This document shows positions 12,507 to 23,839 of a DNA stretch of 64,000 nucleotides, one piece after another (within the stretch, counting starts at the first letter, position 1; every line of letters starts with the position of its first letter). The stretch spans positions 55,452,093-55,516,092 of the forward strand of contig CM069437.1 in the NCBI GenBank assembly GCA_035610365.1, written 5' to 3'. The notes below the pieces were generated by a model. The model had not been told where the DNA came from. It did not search any database and saw only the letters and a program-made list of their open reading frames with translations. The translations under genes were made by a program, and so were the position numbers. The stretch is from Aquatica leii (Eukaryota > Arthropoda > Insecta > Coleoptera > Lampyridae).

Positions 12507-12640
12507 CAGTGCACGCTGCTTATTGGAATCACAGATAATGTTATCAGTCACTTTATTAAAGAACAGGTCGACGTATGCTACTACATAGAAAAAATACCGA
12601 TTATATTAATGATAATTTCGTTTTATGTTATAAATTTTCT
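12507..12640 (+). mobile_element. pogo/Tigger-type terminal fragment, copy 1
   Basis: CAGTGCACGCTGCTTATTGG follows a TA dinucleotide, and the next bases (ATCACAGATAATGTTATCAGTC) match a second copy at 51442. The pogo group starts CAGT and contains CGCTTA-like subterminal words, so a terminal piece of a pogo-like element is likely. No transposase is attached. The matching copy shows that this is a repeat. Confidence 0.5.
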
Positions 12641-12694
12641 TCTTGCGCTTGCTTCAATACATAAACAGTAATCTATTTTGCATTTACGTTTCAT

Positions 12695-13346
12695 TCCTTA
12701 TTGCATGAAGTTTTTTTTAAAGTCCGTTGTGTTTGGTGTGTGCAAGTATTTTTGCTTTTCCTATGGATATGCTTTTTTTGAAGTAGGCACCTTAGGTAAA
12801 TGTTTAGCGTCTTTAGAAGTTTTGTATAACTGCAAATTCTTTAGGAAAGATTTTGGAATTCGTTCGTTCAATGAAGATTTTCAAAGGTTTGATGTGTGTT
12901 TTTTTAAGATTTAGAGTTATGGCATATGCCAGTCATTAAAAATTCTTTTATGACGTTGATCGGCGTAACAGGTCGTTTGAGCATTTCTAAATAGGCCAGA
13001 TGTATCTTCGAAAAAGATACAAAAAAAGCATTAAAACATCTTTCTTTTGATTTCATTTATTTTGATTGTGTTATTCCTACGTATCATTTTTCGTTGCATA
13101 ATGTTTTCTTTAATTTCCGTCATGTTTGGTGAATTTGCAATTACTTTTTGTTTTGACAGGTTTTTTTTCTAGGATCTGTTTTTTTAGAAGAAGTTTTGCG
13201 TAACTGTAAATCCTTTAAGAAAGATTTTAGTATTTGTTGATTTAATGGAGATTTCCGAGGTTTGTTGGATCTTTTCTAAAATCTAAAGTTATGGCATCTA
13301 CCGGTCATCAAAAATCTTTTTATGAGAATCGGTGTAACAAATCGTT
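12695..13346. repeat. Imperfect direct duplication of about 260-280 bp
   Basis: The block 12695-12978 is repeated at about 13092-13346 with many substitutions. Paired landmarks are AGAAGTTTTGTATAACTGCA/AGAAGTTTTGCGTAACTGTA, TTAGGAAAGATTTTGG/TTAAGAAAGATTTTAG, AGAGTTATGGCATATGCC/AAAGTTATGGCATCTACC and GGCGTAACAGGTCGTT/GGTGTAACAAATCGTT. The spacer is about 110 bp. I find no coding frame conserved between the copies. It may be the inside of the pogo-type element starting at 12507. Confidence 0.6.
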
Positions 13347-13499
13347 GTGCATAAAATTGTAACAAGTCTGGTTAAAATATGTCTTAAAATGATCACAGAC
13401 AGATACGTTAATAGGCTGTAATCTATGACTAATATGTAGTACAATTGGGAGCATTATAAATTACTTAGACACACAGACTATTTTTTGTTTTGGCACAAT

Positions 13500-13970
13500 C
13501 ACTGAACTAACTCAAAACGCTTGGTCATCTTGAGTCTATGCACTAGCTGTGAATTATTCAGCAGTTGGATGGCCTCTATGTTCACATGTGGAATAAGCCG
13601 TTGTTCATGATTTCTGACAAACTTATAAATGACTTGATCTACAGTTTTCACCTTGAGGTCCCGATAGATATCATATCACTGTTAAAACACACATTTTTTC
13701 TATGTCTAGCCCATGATGATGTTTAAACAGTCCATTGGCGTTCCATTGCATTATTCTATTATGTATTACTATTAACGATTTTTAAATTTAGATATCGCCA
13801 ACTTTGAGATACGATAATTAATTTTACTTAATTTTTTCAAGATTAACTGGAGCGTGTATTCAACTGACGAGTTTTGTTGACTTGGTGTCTTCTCGTTCTG
13901 TTTCTGTGGCTTTTCAGTTGTCACCTGGTTATAAACCTTGGTTTAGGATCATCATATTGTTTTGGTGAAA
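13500..13970 (-). mobile_element. jockey-clade non-LTR relic with internal deletion
   Basis: Read on the minus strand, three parts of a jockey element lie within 470 bp. First is an ORF1 C-terminal segment containing QQNSSVEYTLQLILKKLS (about 13875). Next is the start of ORF2 (MQWNANGLFKHHHG, about 13715-13755). The extreme ORF2 C-terminus then follows directly (YRDLKVKTVDQVIYKFVRNH to HRLKMTKRFELVQ, ending about 13505). Nearly all of the endonuclease and reverse transcriptase is missing between the last two, so the copy is internally deleted rather than only 5'-truncated. It lies just downstream of the EcKL-1 3' end. Confidence 0.7.
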
Positions 13971-14091
13971 TTTATGTATTTTCAAACAAGCTACTAAAAT
14001 ACATAAATTGTTTTTCATTTTTTAACAATGTTTGTAAGTGTTTTACTTTTTGGTAAAGTAATAAAAAATCTTAAATATTGTGAAACAACAT

Positions 14092-14097
14092 TTTATT
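14092..14097 (-). promoter_or_regulatory. Polyadenylation signal of EcKL-1
   Basis: AATAAA on the minus strand lies 38 bp past the stop codon. The same hexamer sits at the same place in the other two copies (42457 and 62450). Confidence 0.6.
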
Positions 14098-14135
14098 TTA
14101 ATTAAGTAGACTTTTTCAACAAACTAAACACACTT

Positions 14136-15224
14136 TTAATTATCAAATACTCCAAAATTATCATAGAATGGTAACAAAAACTTGACAGCAGTTAAGTAAT
14201 TACTATTAGTAAAACAATGATGACGAAAACTTCCTTCTTCACCAGTTTTTATAAAATTAATTACGGAAGCATCATCTCTTTTGTCTGCCATAAGATAAGG
14301 AAGAACCATACACATTGCTGTAAAACCTATAAATGTATGTCAAAAAAAATGTTGTCGCTATTCATAAACAAACCCATATAAGCTTTATTGCAAAACTCTT
14401 TTTCAAAATTCTTCCAATTTAAAATATTAGTCTCAATTTTTAAAACTTTGACATTTTTTACAAATGCGTTGTACTAATGATGTAAAATATCGTTAACATG
14501 ATTTTCTTTTACTTCAAGACTTGTGCTCGTAGTTATGAAATAATGTAAATCAAAGAATGGGCTAGCAAATACAGAAAATTGAAAATCGATCTGTAAAAAT
14601 TCAACAAAAAGATATAGTTTACATATACATATGATACTTACAAACAGGACGTCTTTTAAGCTGTCATCTTCATTATACTGAAACATTAAGTTGTTACACC
14701 AAAAATCACCGTGATTTAAAACGTTGAATTTTGAATCGCGTTCTGTTGACGTATAAAGCTTTTTTTTAATATCCTCGTTAATTTTTTTATAGTATTTTTG
14801 TAGACCTATTATATTTTAACTAGATTCAAATTTAATCAATTTTAAAAAACTTACTTGGTTCTCTTTTACAAACGTCTAGTGTTTCTTGAAATGAAATTGA
14901 AAACATGTATAGAAACGTTTCTGTTCTACTAATAATCCCCTTACTATATTCATCCATAATTTTAGGATTCTTAAAACGTAAAACAAAGTTAATTATAACT
15001 GTGAATAGATTAGTCATAAAAAGTATGTACCTTTTCATACAAGGCCAACGACGCTGCATGAAAATAAGCAAGTTTTTCAATAGAAAGAAGGCAGTGTTCC
15101 AAATTTAATCCTTCTTGACGGTTTGCAATTTTATAATTTAACGTTGATAAATCTTCTAATACAAGCACATTTTTTGGTTGTGTAGATAAATAATATGCTT
15201 TTGGAGCAACACATTTGTTATATT
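14136..15224 (-). pseudogene. EcKL-1 (CHK kinase-like / ecdysteroid-kinase-like), exons 3-7, nonsense mutation
   Basis: These are the 3' five exons of a CHK/EcKinase-family small-molecule kinase gene; family members phosphorylate hydroxyl groups of ecdysteroids and probably of foreign compounds. Exons (minus strand): 15031-15224, 14855-14969, 14642-14805, 14374-14590 and 14136-14326. Introns are 47-61 bp with GT/AG ends. Visible motifs are the hinge VLEDLSTLNYK (exon 3), the catalytic loop HGDFWCNN (exon 5) and the metal-binding IDFQ (start of exon 6). Codon 301 in exon 6 is TAG (14474-14476) where the other two copies have a Tyr codon, removing the last 97 of 397 residues. All splice sites are intact, so decay looks recent. 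Exons 1-2 are at 21401-21763. Confidence 0.88.
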
Positions 15225-15269
15225 CTAAAATTAAGAGGGGTCAGTTACATAATTTTAATTAATTAATTC

Positions 15270-15990
15270 TAATAGTATGTACAAGTAGTCATAAAAATAA
15301 TGTCTCTCTGTAAAGCACCAACAATACATGAATTTCTGACTCTTTTCAAACAAATTTCATGGGCATAAAACCTATAATGAATTAATTGAAATGAAATATG
15401 TGACCTGCCACATGGTACGCAATGTTTTCCTTGGACTTGGAACCGATTTGATCTGGTTAGATAATGTTGCATAATTTTCTAACTAATTTTAATTTGTGGA
15501 GTCATCAGTTCTTTTCCCAGGTCCAATAAAAGCAGTTTTCTCCACAATTAGAAGTATAAGATGCCAGCGTAAATTTTGACGCAAATCCAAAAATTGAAGA
15601 AAATTGTGGTCGATCTTTCCTAGACAAAAAATGAAGAGGGAATTTTTTTTCTTATTTTTTTACAGTGCAGCAGAGTGTAAGATTTTGTGATAGCAGATCT
15701 TCTGCAAAAGCAATACTTGTATAGAAGTTGTCGTTTGTTATTCCGTATCCTGATTCCAAGTGTTCTGTCAATTCTAAAACCACTCTTCGTACTTTGTTTT
15801 TTCTGTATTTGAAGATTATAGCAATAAGTTAAACTGAAAAAAGATATCGGTTCCTGGTAGGTATGAGCCTTTCATCGACTATGAGATGTGTACTTAAAAA
15901 ATAGCCATTTTTAGACTGTGTAACAAACACTTTTAAACCTGCTTAGAAACAAAATATGTGCGGGCTTCTGGTTTACAAGTGGCACTTTCT
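15270..15990 (-). mobile_element. piggyBac-like transposase relic (copy 2)
   Basis: Minus-strand pieces match the C-terminal half of a piggyBac transposase. A GLKVF segment opens it (about 15935). Next come VVLELTEHLESGYGITNDNF (about 15730-15785), with the NDNFYTS signature around the second catalytic Asp, AFAEDLL, a CTVKK segment, RPQFSSIFGFASKFTLASYT (about 15560-15620) and, after frameshifts, LTRSNRFQVQGKHCVPCGR with spaced Cys/His residues like the family's terminal zinc-binding motif. The N-terminal half and any TTAA-flanked ends are not found. It lies in the large intron of EcKL-1. It is a different lineage from the piggyBac relic at 2.8 kb, judging by the residues around the second Asp. 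Confidence 0.7.
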
Positions 15991-16384
15991 ATAAGTCTAC
16001 AAGAGAAAAACTGGTAATTTTTTATACAGAGTTTTAACTTAAATCGGCATTATTGCTAACTTTGTTATTATTCGAGCTACAAATCCAGTTAAATATGCAA
16101 ACGAGTAGTACTTTTTCCAGTGATTACGATGCTAAAAACAAAACAAAAATCGAACATAACTTTCACGCGTTATATCAAACAGTTCCATTTTTTCAAATAG
16201 AACACTCAGTATACGATAGTTTCAATCGATAGGAAATTTAATTCTAAACAAAAATTGTTCTATAACCATGTTAAGATAGCTGTTATTTCATTAACAAAAT
16301 TAGTTTATTTTATAGTAAGTAAGTTTTGTTTGCTTTCGTGTATATACAATTTGCACGAGTTAGTTAATGTATCTTGTGAATTAG

Positions 16385-17670
16385 TTATAATTCAATCTCT
16401 CTACCTGTTCTTTTGACTCCATCCACTCTGTCCCCTCTTTTCATTACTTTTCCAGAATTGTTTCCAGCTGCTCCTGCCCTTTCCATCCTCATATCTCCGC
16501 TCCGTACGACATTATACTTTTTATTAATGTTTCAAATAGTAACTTCTTTGTACCACTACTACATTTCAAATGTATTTTCACCTAAGTTCTAAACTTGTCC
16601 CATTATATTGTTGACCTTGGCTACCCTATCTCTCACTTATATATTTTTCCTATGACATTGAAATTCTTCTTTTATACTTTTTCCTCTTTTTTTAAATAAT
16701 TATATCTTTGTTTTTTCTACGTTAATTTTCAAATCTTTTTTTTTCAAGTATCTTCTTAGGCCACCTGGGCCACCATCAGTACGTCATCCGCATATGCCAG
16801 TGTTCATACTTTTAACTTTCCTACTTCTATCCCTCCTGATTGTTGTTTTTCTATTGATTCTTCCAAATCTCGTAGGTAAGTTGAGAATAAGCTTGAACTT
16901 AATGTACATCTCTGTCTCAGTCTTCTTTTGTCCAGAATTTTCTGCTCGGCTCTTTATTTGAATGATCACTTTGCTATTTTCTGGTATGTTTCTTCTACTC
17001 TTTGTATTAACGTCTCGTTTATCTTCATTTTTCTAATATATTCCCAAAGCTTCTTTCTGTTTATATTGTTAAATGCGGCTTTTAGATTAATTGAGATTGC
17101 GTACATCTTTTCATTTTTCTTCTCTAATTCTTGCCCTGCTAAGTGTTTTAGTTATCCATCACCTTTTTTTTAGCCGAGAAACCGGCCTGTGCATCTGATA
17201 ATATTTGTTTTTTTTCTATTTTCTTCTGTATTTTTTTTCCAGCACCATAGCATAGATTTTCTATGCTGTGTCTTACCCACTTACTCATCTGCAATTTTCT
17301 TTTTCTTTTGTGATTTCTTTATTGTGTATTAGAATTATTACCCCCTCTCTCCACTTACTTGGCAGGCCTCCGTTCTCCATATATCGTTTATAATTTATGT
17401 TACATATGTGTCTTTTTTTTATCCTTTCCTCTCCATAGATCCACTCTTTACTCCGCATTCCATTCTTTCCTGTCGCTTTTATTTTTTTCAACCTTCTCAT
17501 CGTCTTTTCTACTCTTGCATCTTTTATTTTCTCTGTTTTTAGCTAGTTTCCCTTCTCTTTATTCTTCCCGTTCTCTCTTTTTCTATTACCAAGAGTACCA
17601 TATAATGTTTTTTCTATCATTTTATTGGTGTAAGATTATGATTCTTTCTCTCTTTTCCTTTCATTTTTTC
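16385..17670 (-). mobile_element. Non-LTR retrotransposon, RT part (3' half of a NUMT-split element)
   Basis: The plus strand is pyrimidine-rich because the minus strand encodes a Lys/Glu-rich RT. Recognisable pieces are RRLKKIKATGKNGMRSKEWI and IYGEERIKKR (fingers region, about 17420-17500), GGLPSKWREGVIILI and the catalytic AYADDVLMVA (about 16775-16800). A C-terminal FETLIKSIMSYGAEI segment lies at about 16490-16540. Stops and frameshifts are frequent. The matching endonuclease half (18116-19080) lies on the far side of an inserted piece of mitochondrial cox1, so one element was split. The clade is not resolved beyond APE-type non-LTR. Confidence 0.72.
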
Positions 17671-17674
17671 GTAT

Positions 17675-18115
<441 letters not shown>

Positions 18116-19080
18116 TTTTTTGTATTGCTCCTTTTCTGCTTTTTCGTTTCTCTATTTTCTCAACGTTTTTTGTGTTTGCCTTTTTAAATCGTTACATTCT
18201 GCATCCCACTATTTATTCTTTCTCATAATCCTCCCCTTTTTGCGCCTATATGTACGTTTTCTTTTCCGTCGCTTTTTTTATCTTTGTTGTTAGTTCTTCT
18301 ACTATTCCATTTATCTCTGTTTCTTCCCATTTTACTTCTTTTACCTTCTGTCAGTATTTGTTTATACTTGTCTATATATGTTTATTATTACGTACTCTGT
18401 TTTCGGCTTTTAAGTTTTCGTTCAGTCACCTACCTTTATTTCTATCGGATGATGTTCCGATTCTATATTGTTTTTAAGTTAAGTTTTTAATATCTTTCCA
18501 TTAAATTGTTCTATTTTTTTCCATTTGAAATATTTCATCTTGTCTTTCGACACATTTCTAGTACTTTCTTTTTTTTTATTTATTGTATTGTTTTTGATCT
18601 TCTTTTTCTTTACGACCGTCATTTTTCTATCTTCTTTTTCGATTCTGGCATTAAATTTTTTTTTGTTATCAAACTGCCTACTTCCGTCTTCTTTATTAAC
18701 TCTTTAAGGTGTTTTTTTAGTGTTTTTCGTATTTTGGCTATACACCGTCACTATTTTAAAATCCTTTTTCTGCGATTGTATGTTTTTATTATCTCTTTAG
18801 TTTGTTGGGCATCCGTCATTCTTCTTTTTTTTTACACTCTTTTTTTAATCTTGTAATTATTCCCACTTTTGTTCTTTATTTTGTTTCTTGCAGCATGCTG
18901 TGCTACTCATACAAATTCATCTAGCATTTGCTCTTTTTGTCTTTTTTACTGACTCTTTTCGAGCCATGTGTTCACCAAGTTTACTACGTTAAATTTTCGT
19001 AATTATCTCTAGAACTGTTCTCTCTTATTCCTCACTCCAGCAATGTTCCAGAATATAGTTTTTGCTTCCTGACTTCCCCA
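18116..19080 (-). mobile_element. Non-LTR retrotransposon, endonuclease part (5' half of the NUMT-split element)
   Basis: From about 19065 downward the minus strand reads KTIFWNIAGVRNKREQF, the start of an APE-type endonuclease (WN...G signature). LRKFNVVNLVNTWLEK follows at the position of the usual ETW motif, with Glu replaced by Asn. The rest is Lys/Glu-rich and full of stops, in the same orientation as the RT fragment at 16385-17670. The plus strand accordingly shows spurious Phe/Leu/Ser-rich open frames. Confidence 0.65.
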
Positions 19081-19104
19081 CTGACTTATTTCCTACACTC
19101 TTAT

Positions 19105-19640
19105 AACAAAACTGTAACGGCAAAAAATTCAGCATTGCATAAATTAACTGAAGAAGTCCAAAGTGATAAGTGGGGAAGTCAATATAGAATAGTGCTTAAA
19201 CGAATAAAAACAACCCCACCAATAAATATACCTATTAAAGGAATAAAGAGTATTGCGAAAAATGTATTCCCCTATTTTGAAAACTTCAATCGGGATATAT
19301 ATCAAAATAATAGAGAAATTGCACCACATATATCAGCTATAGAAGTCAGAAGAGCAGTAGAGAAAATGAAAAACGGATGTGTTCCAGAACCAGACATTAT
19401 CGCACAAAACTTTAAGGGAATGAAAGACAAGAGAAAGAGGAAAAGAAAATAATTTTAAGTAAAGGAGCTTGTAATCTTCGTCCTATCTAAAGAAATGCGA
19501 TGAGCGGTACCGGATAGGTTTTTTTAGTACTGACCTGAGGGTGGTTTTTTAGTCGGTCGGCAATACTAACTAGCCAACTTGACAATACCCGTCAACCGGC
19601 AACCGTTGTCTGTTAAGCAGATTTTTTCCCTATTCAAAAA
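19105..19640 (+). mobile_element. R1-like non-LTR retrotransposon fragment
   Basis: A plus-strand open frame (19135-19452) reads HKLTEEVQSDKWGSQYRIV, then NVFPYFENF and SAIEVRRAVEKMKNG-VPEPDI. This is the conserved stretch just upstream of the RT fingers in R1-clade elements (WG..Y...M..L, FP, E...A...K..G.APG.D). A basic tail (KRKRKRK) and a stop follow. The next 190 bp (for example GTCGGTCGGCAATAC) look like remnants of a 3' region, implying an internal deletion; that last point is inference. Confidence 0.65.
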
Positions 19641-19744
19641 AATTGGTAGAGTTACCCGGTTGTTACTTGTTACTCTCTTATTGTATTTTAAAACAATTAT
19701 TATCATAAGTACTTTTTATTAAAATCAGAATTGCATTTGTAAGG

Positions 19745-20570
19745 AAAACCTACAGGAAAGCTTGTTGTACTCAATACACCTGTTGTCGAAGACATTCGTA
19801 CTCTTATAAAACAAAGTCCAAATAAATCGGTGGCAAAATTATTTTTGGCAACAAGTATAAAGTCATTTTAAATTCCATTTGTAAATTACAAGCATTCAAT
19901 TTTTAGGATTATCAATAAGAACTTGTCACAAAGCAAAAAAGAACATTTTAATGAATCTATACAAGGTAACGGTTTACCAAGAATTACGTGCTCCTGACTT
20001 CTTGCAGAGTGTACAATTTTGTAAATGGTTTGATGAACATTTAAATAACTGTTGGATTTAACTTTTTTTATGGATGAAGCATGGTTTCATTTAAGTGGAT
20101 ATGTAAATAGGCAAAATTATCGTACTTCGATAACCGAAAACCAAGACAATTTTGTGAAAACAACATTGCATCTTTTGAAAGTTGGTATATGAATACCAAT
20201 GTCAAGAAGATAGACAATTGGTCCAATATTTTCTTTACAATACTATAAATGCAAAACGTTACTATAATACTTTGGGCCACTTTTTCGATGAGTTAGATGT
20301 GTACAAACCTTAATTTGGTTACTTTCATCAATTAAAAGTATTCAAGAATAATAAACCAAGGGTTATATCCTCCACGATCTCTAGACCTAACGCTACTAGA
20401 TTTTGCATTTACGTACTTTTGAAAAACACAGTATATAAAAATCAGCTGCGCAATATTGAAGACTCGGAACATAAAATTACTAATACACTCGAAATATTGA
20501 AGTTGATACGCTTCGTAATGATTCTCAAAATTTAAAAAAAAAGAAAAATTCAGGTGGTTCTGTACCCGGT
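19745..20570 (+). mobile_element. mariner-like transposase relic 1
   Basis: Plus-strand fragments include PVVEDIRTLIKQSPNKSVAK (helix-turn-helix region, about 19790-19850) and, in another frame, FMDEAWFHLSGYVNRQNYR (about 20067-20125) with the first catalytic Asp. TENQDNFVKTTLHLLKVGI and PMSRR*TIGPIFSLQ (about 20195-20245) follow, then a LYPPRSPDL-like degraded stretch near 20360-20390. Stops and frameshifts are frequent. A shorter fragment of the same lineage lies at 50640-50830. Confidence 0.8.
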
Positions 20571-20744
20571 CAGTCATGCAAGGTGGGACACTCAGCAGCT
20601 TTCATCAATCTTCTATAACCTCGATAAACCATGACCAAATTCAGCATTATCTCATTATGTGTTTCAATTGCAACGAGCATGCACATTTGTCAACTGCTCA
20701 TTATGTAGTTATAAGAAAATGATACAATTCCAGACGTTAACAAA

Positions 20745-20990
20745 AACTTACTGCCTAAATTTAGGAGATCATATGTTGTTAAAAAATCATTAGGAAATGA
20801 TAGATATGTGCTATCAGATATTGAAGGGTTCCAAGTTAGTCAGATTTCTTTCGGAGGAGTTTTTGACTTTAGCAGGATTAAGTTAAAGAGTAAATATAAT
20901 CTTGATTCTGATGATATTGTGAACGACAACAGTCAGGATGGTAGCTGTAGCAATTTAAGTTTTAAGTTTGAATTTGTAATTTAGCTATTT
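20745..20990 (+). mobile_element. Ty3/gypsy pol 3' end (integrase C-terminal tail)
   Basis: One open frame reads LPKFRRSYVVKKSLGNDRYV and continues LSDIEGFQVSQISFGGVFDF then SRIK. This is the C-terminal tail of gypsy integrase, usually PKFrGPY.V...L.NDRY.V.D...fq.Tq. The stop is at 20983. The rest of the pol is absent. The sequence after the stop may be the start of a decayed 3' LTR, but no partner LTR is seen. Confidence 0.72.
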
Positions 20991-21400
20991 CTGCCGGCTG
21001 GTGAAAAGCCACGGTTACCGGCATTATAGAATGAGTCGTGGTATTGATTGTATTGAATTATCTGAGTATATCCTAACAATAAACTACAATAAACTCTAAA
21101 CATACAGTGTGTAACTATTTAAATTTAAAAAATTAATCAGGTAGCGTTCAAATTGAACGTAACTACTAATAATATATATTTGATAACACTGTGTGTAAAA
21201 TGTTTAATAAATAAAATGTTCTTTCATAACGTATTCTTACACGTATTTACAGAAAAGATCCAAGCAAAAAATGTTATCTATAAGTTTAATTTTTTTTCCA
21301 ATTTAAGAAACGTTATTGAGTTTGACACAAAGTTAATAGAAAATTTAGAAAATCGTAATAGTAAGACTATGATTCTTTAAATAATTACATAATCACATAC

Positions 21401-21763
21401 TTATCTTTTCCATCATTGGCAAAATCTTACTGTAAATACCAAATTCACGATCAAATAATCCCACTTCTTTGTTAAACTTTATCAAAAGGTCATTTTCTAT
21501 AAGACGTTTGACAACCATCGACACTGTTCGGACAGCATTTCTAATTAAAAAAAAATGTAAATAATTATTATACAAAAAAATCCTACTTACTCATTGTTAT
21601 CACTAAACTTAACAATAACACGTAGCAATTCACTAGTATAATTTTCGCCTGGAGAACCTATATACGATACTTCAGTGCTTAGTATTTCTATATCATCTTG
21701 AAACTGTTTTTGAACAATATCTTTAAAAAAATTTTTAGAAAAACTATCTAGTACAGTCGACAT
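21401..21763 (-). pseudogene. EcKL-1, exons 1-2 (N-terminal lobe)
   Basis: Exon 1 is 21591-21763, starting at ATG with MSTVLDSFSKNFFKDI. Exon 2 is 21401-21540, and a 50-bp intron with a GTAAGT donor lies between them. The N-lobe motifs are GSPGENYTSELLRV (nucleotide loop), MVVKRL with the presumed ATP-anchoring Lys69, and LFDREFGIYSKILP with the helix-C Glu90. Phases continue into exon 3 at 15224. The start is supported by its conservation in EcKL-2 and by the absence of an in-frame upstream exon. These exons are intact; the gene is called a pseudogene because of the stop in exon 6. Confidence 0.85.
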
Positions 21764-21969
21764 TTTTATAGTAAGAATAATAATAAAATCGTTGCATGCA
21801 CTTTGTTAGAAAGGTTTTCTTTCTGTAAATAATTATAGCGTTCTTCCATTATATTAATGATCGCAACTAATAAATAATATTCTTTTTATTATCAAAACAA
21901 ATCAAGCGCTTGATAATTATGATTTTTGAATTAACAGCATACTCTATGAACGTATCTACATATAAACTA

Positions 21970-22721
21970 CAGGGTGTTTGTTTTTTACCTCAAGCACGGA
22001 GATTTCGATTATTATAAGAGATTGGAGTAAAGTTTTATGCTGCTCAATTGCCGAAAAAAAAATTAATGTTTCCGTTTATTCAATTATTTAAAAAAAATAG
22101 TTTTGACTTTTTTTAATTTTTTTAACTCGTAAATCCATTAAATTAGAAGCTTTTAACTATAACGTTGTTAAGATATTTTTACAGAAAATATAAATCTGGT
22201 GCGACGTTTTTTAAAAGATTACAACATACAATTTTGTTTTTTTTAAATATTCTTTTTATTTCTTATAGTATTGTGTATTCTCAAGTTTTGCAAATAATAC
22301 CTTAGAAACAAAATTAGACGTTTAGGTATGCAGTGACGAATCAAATCGAATTAAACTTTCAAACATTTGCTTGTTAAACAGACATGTAGTTGCAGTATAA
22401 GTTGTTTTTTTTAATTTACAAGAAAGCAAAAACAAATGCGTATGATACAATGATAAAATCAGAAAAAAAAAATTCCATGCGACATTGGTCAAATTTAGAA
22501 TGGCTGCTATAAGAAAAAACTCGACTACTTAGTATCTAAAAAAGTACTTAATAACAACAATAATAAAAACAAAATATTAAAAAAATTACATTTTTGTGCA
22601 ATAATTCAAAAACTAAAAATGAAACATTAAATCCTGTTTTAAATATTTGACCAACTTTGCCACAGTTTAACCAAGATATTATAATAATCTAAATTTCCAT
22701 GCTTAAAAAACAAGCACCCTG
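21970..22721. mobile_element. MITE with CAGGGTG ends flanked by TA (copy in EcKL-1 upstream region)
   Basis: CAGGGTGTTTGTTTTTT begins at 21970 after TA; AAAAAACAAGCACCCTG ends at 22721 before TA. TA target duplication and CAGGG ends fit a non-autonomous Tc1/mariner-type element of 752 bp. It has no open frame of note. The same insertion occurs at the matching site in the duplicate (53147), so it predates the duplication. Confidence 0.7.
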
Positions 22722-23224
22722 TATGTATAAAGAGTAATAAATTATACATCCAATACTAAAAATGTTAACAGTAACTGTTATTGTCTTGATAATTGTATAT
22801 TGAAGGAAATCGTAGTAATCAAACTAATCAATTAAACTGATTGTGATTAAACTTGAACAAATTACACTAGACAGATTATAAGTTCAGTAAAAACTATTTA
22901 AATAAAAACAAAAAAATGAAAATGAAGTTTTTCAAGATTTGTATTGTCGAAATTAGACGTGAAATAGTAGTAAGTAATAAAAACTAAAATTTATTTTGCT
23001 AGAGAGGAGTTTCAACTTCGTATTACCAAACGAAAATTAATTTAGTGATTGCCAATAAATAAAAAAATGTATATCTATGTAACTTATTATGCGTATTCAT
23101 AAACACTAGATGACGTTTTTATTTAATAGACGAACTTTAAAGCGAAAAAATGTCAATGTCTTGACGTATGAAGTTAAATAAATCGCACTCCAGTACAACT
23201 TAAAAATTGAGCGGTAAACCGCTA

Positions 23225-23390
23225 TGGAAATCAGTGTACAGGTTAATGGAAATCTTGAAAAATCACTGAAAATTACTACAAATCAATGGAAATCTTTAGA
23301 AATCAATGAAAGGTTTTGGAAATCATTCGAAATCGTTGGAAATCTTTGGAAATTATTTGAAATTTTTGGAAATCATTGCACCTGTTTGAC
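23225..23390. repeat. GGAAATC-type minisatellite, expanded allele
   Basis: About a dozen imperfect units of 10-13 bp (GGAAATCNTT variants: GGAAATCTTTAGAAATCAAT, GGAAATCATTCGAAATCGTT and so on) run in tandem. The matching site in the other duplicate (about 54145-54200) holds only three or four. Confidence 0.75.
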
Positions 23391-23839
23391 TAATTGACTA
23401 ATACGCATGCGCAAATTAATTTTACGCATAATCGGTATTAGAATAATAATTTAGGAAAGGTTAATCATTTTTATATTAAATAACATCGATATAGAGTGAT
23501 TTAATTTTTAAAATGTGTTTTTTTGACCTTCCCACCTTTCGGTATTAGGCTTTCTTTTACCCTCTATCTAATGGCACCACAGTCACAAGGAACACACTTC
23601 CTCCGCCATCCAAAAAAGAACGGGGAAGTCAAAGTTGTTTTGATTTTTTGTTTATCTTGCTTCGGTTTAAATTTACTTGCTATTTTCCGATTTTTAGACT
23701 TTTGGAATCCTGGGTTTTGGTCTATCTCTCGGTTTGGCTGATGATTACAGATGGTTTTAATGATGTTATGAGCGTGTGATCCTTTCCCCGCCGATTTGAC
23801 TTACTGAACCTTGTTCGTCGTGGTGTTTTATAGACGTTC

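Larger units (their letters stand above)
21195..23495. repeat. Segmental duplication unit, copy 1 (EcKL exons 1-2 plus upstream region)
   Basis: This segment aligns collinearly with 52385-54305: the start of intron 2, exons 2 and 1, and about 1.7 kb of upstream DNA, ending at AACATCGATATA in both. Copy 1 is longer mainly because of extra sequence in the shared MITE and minisatellite. The shared boundary suggests that one event duplicated the 5' part of the gene with its promoter region. Confidence 0.8.
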
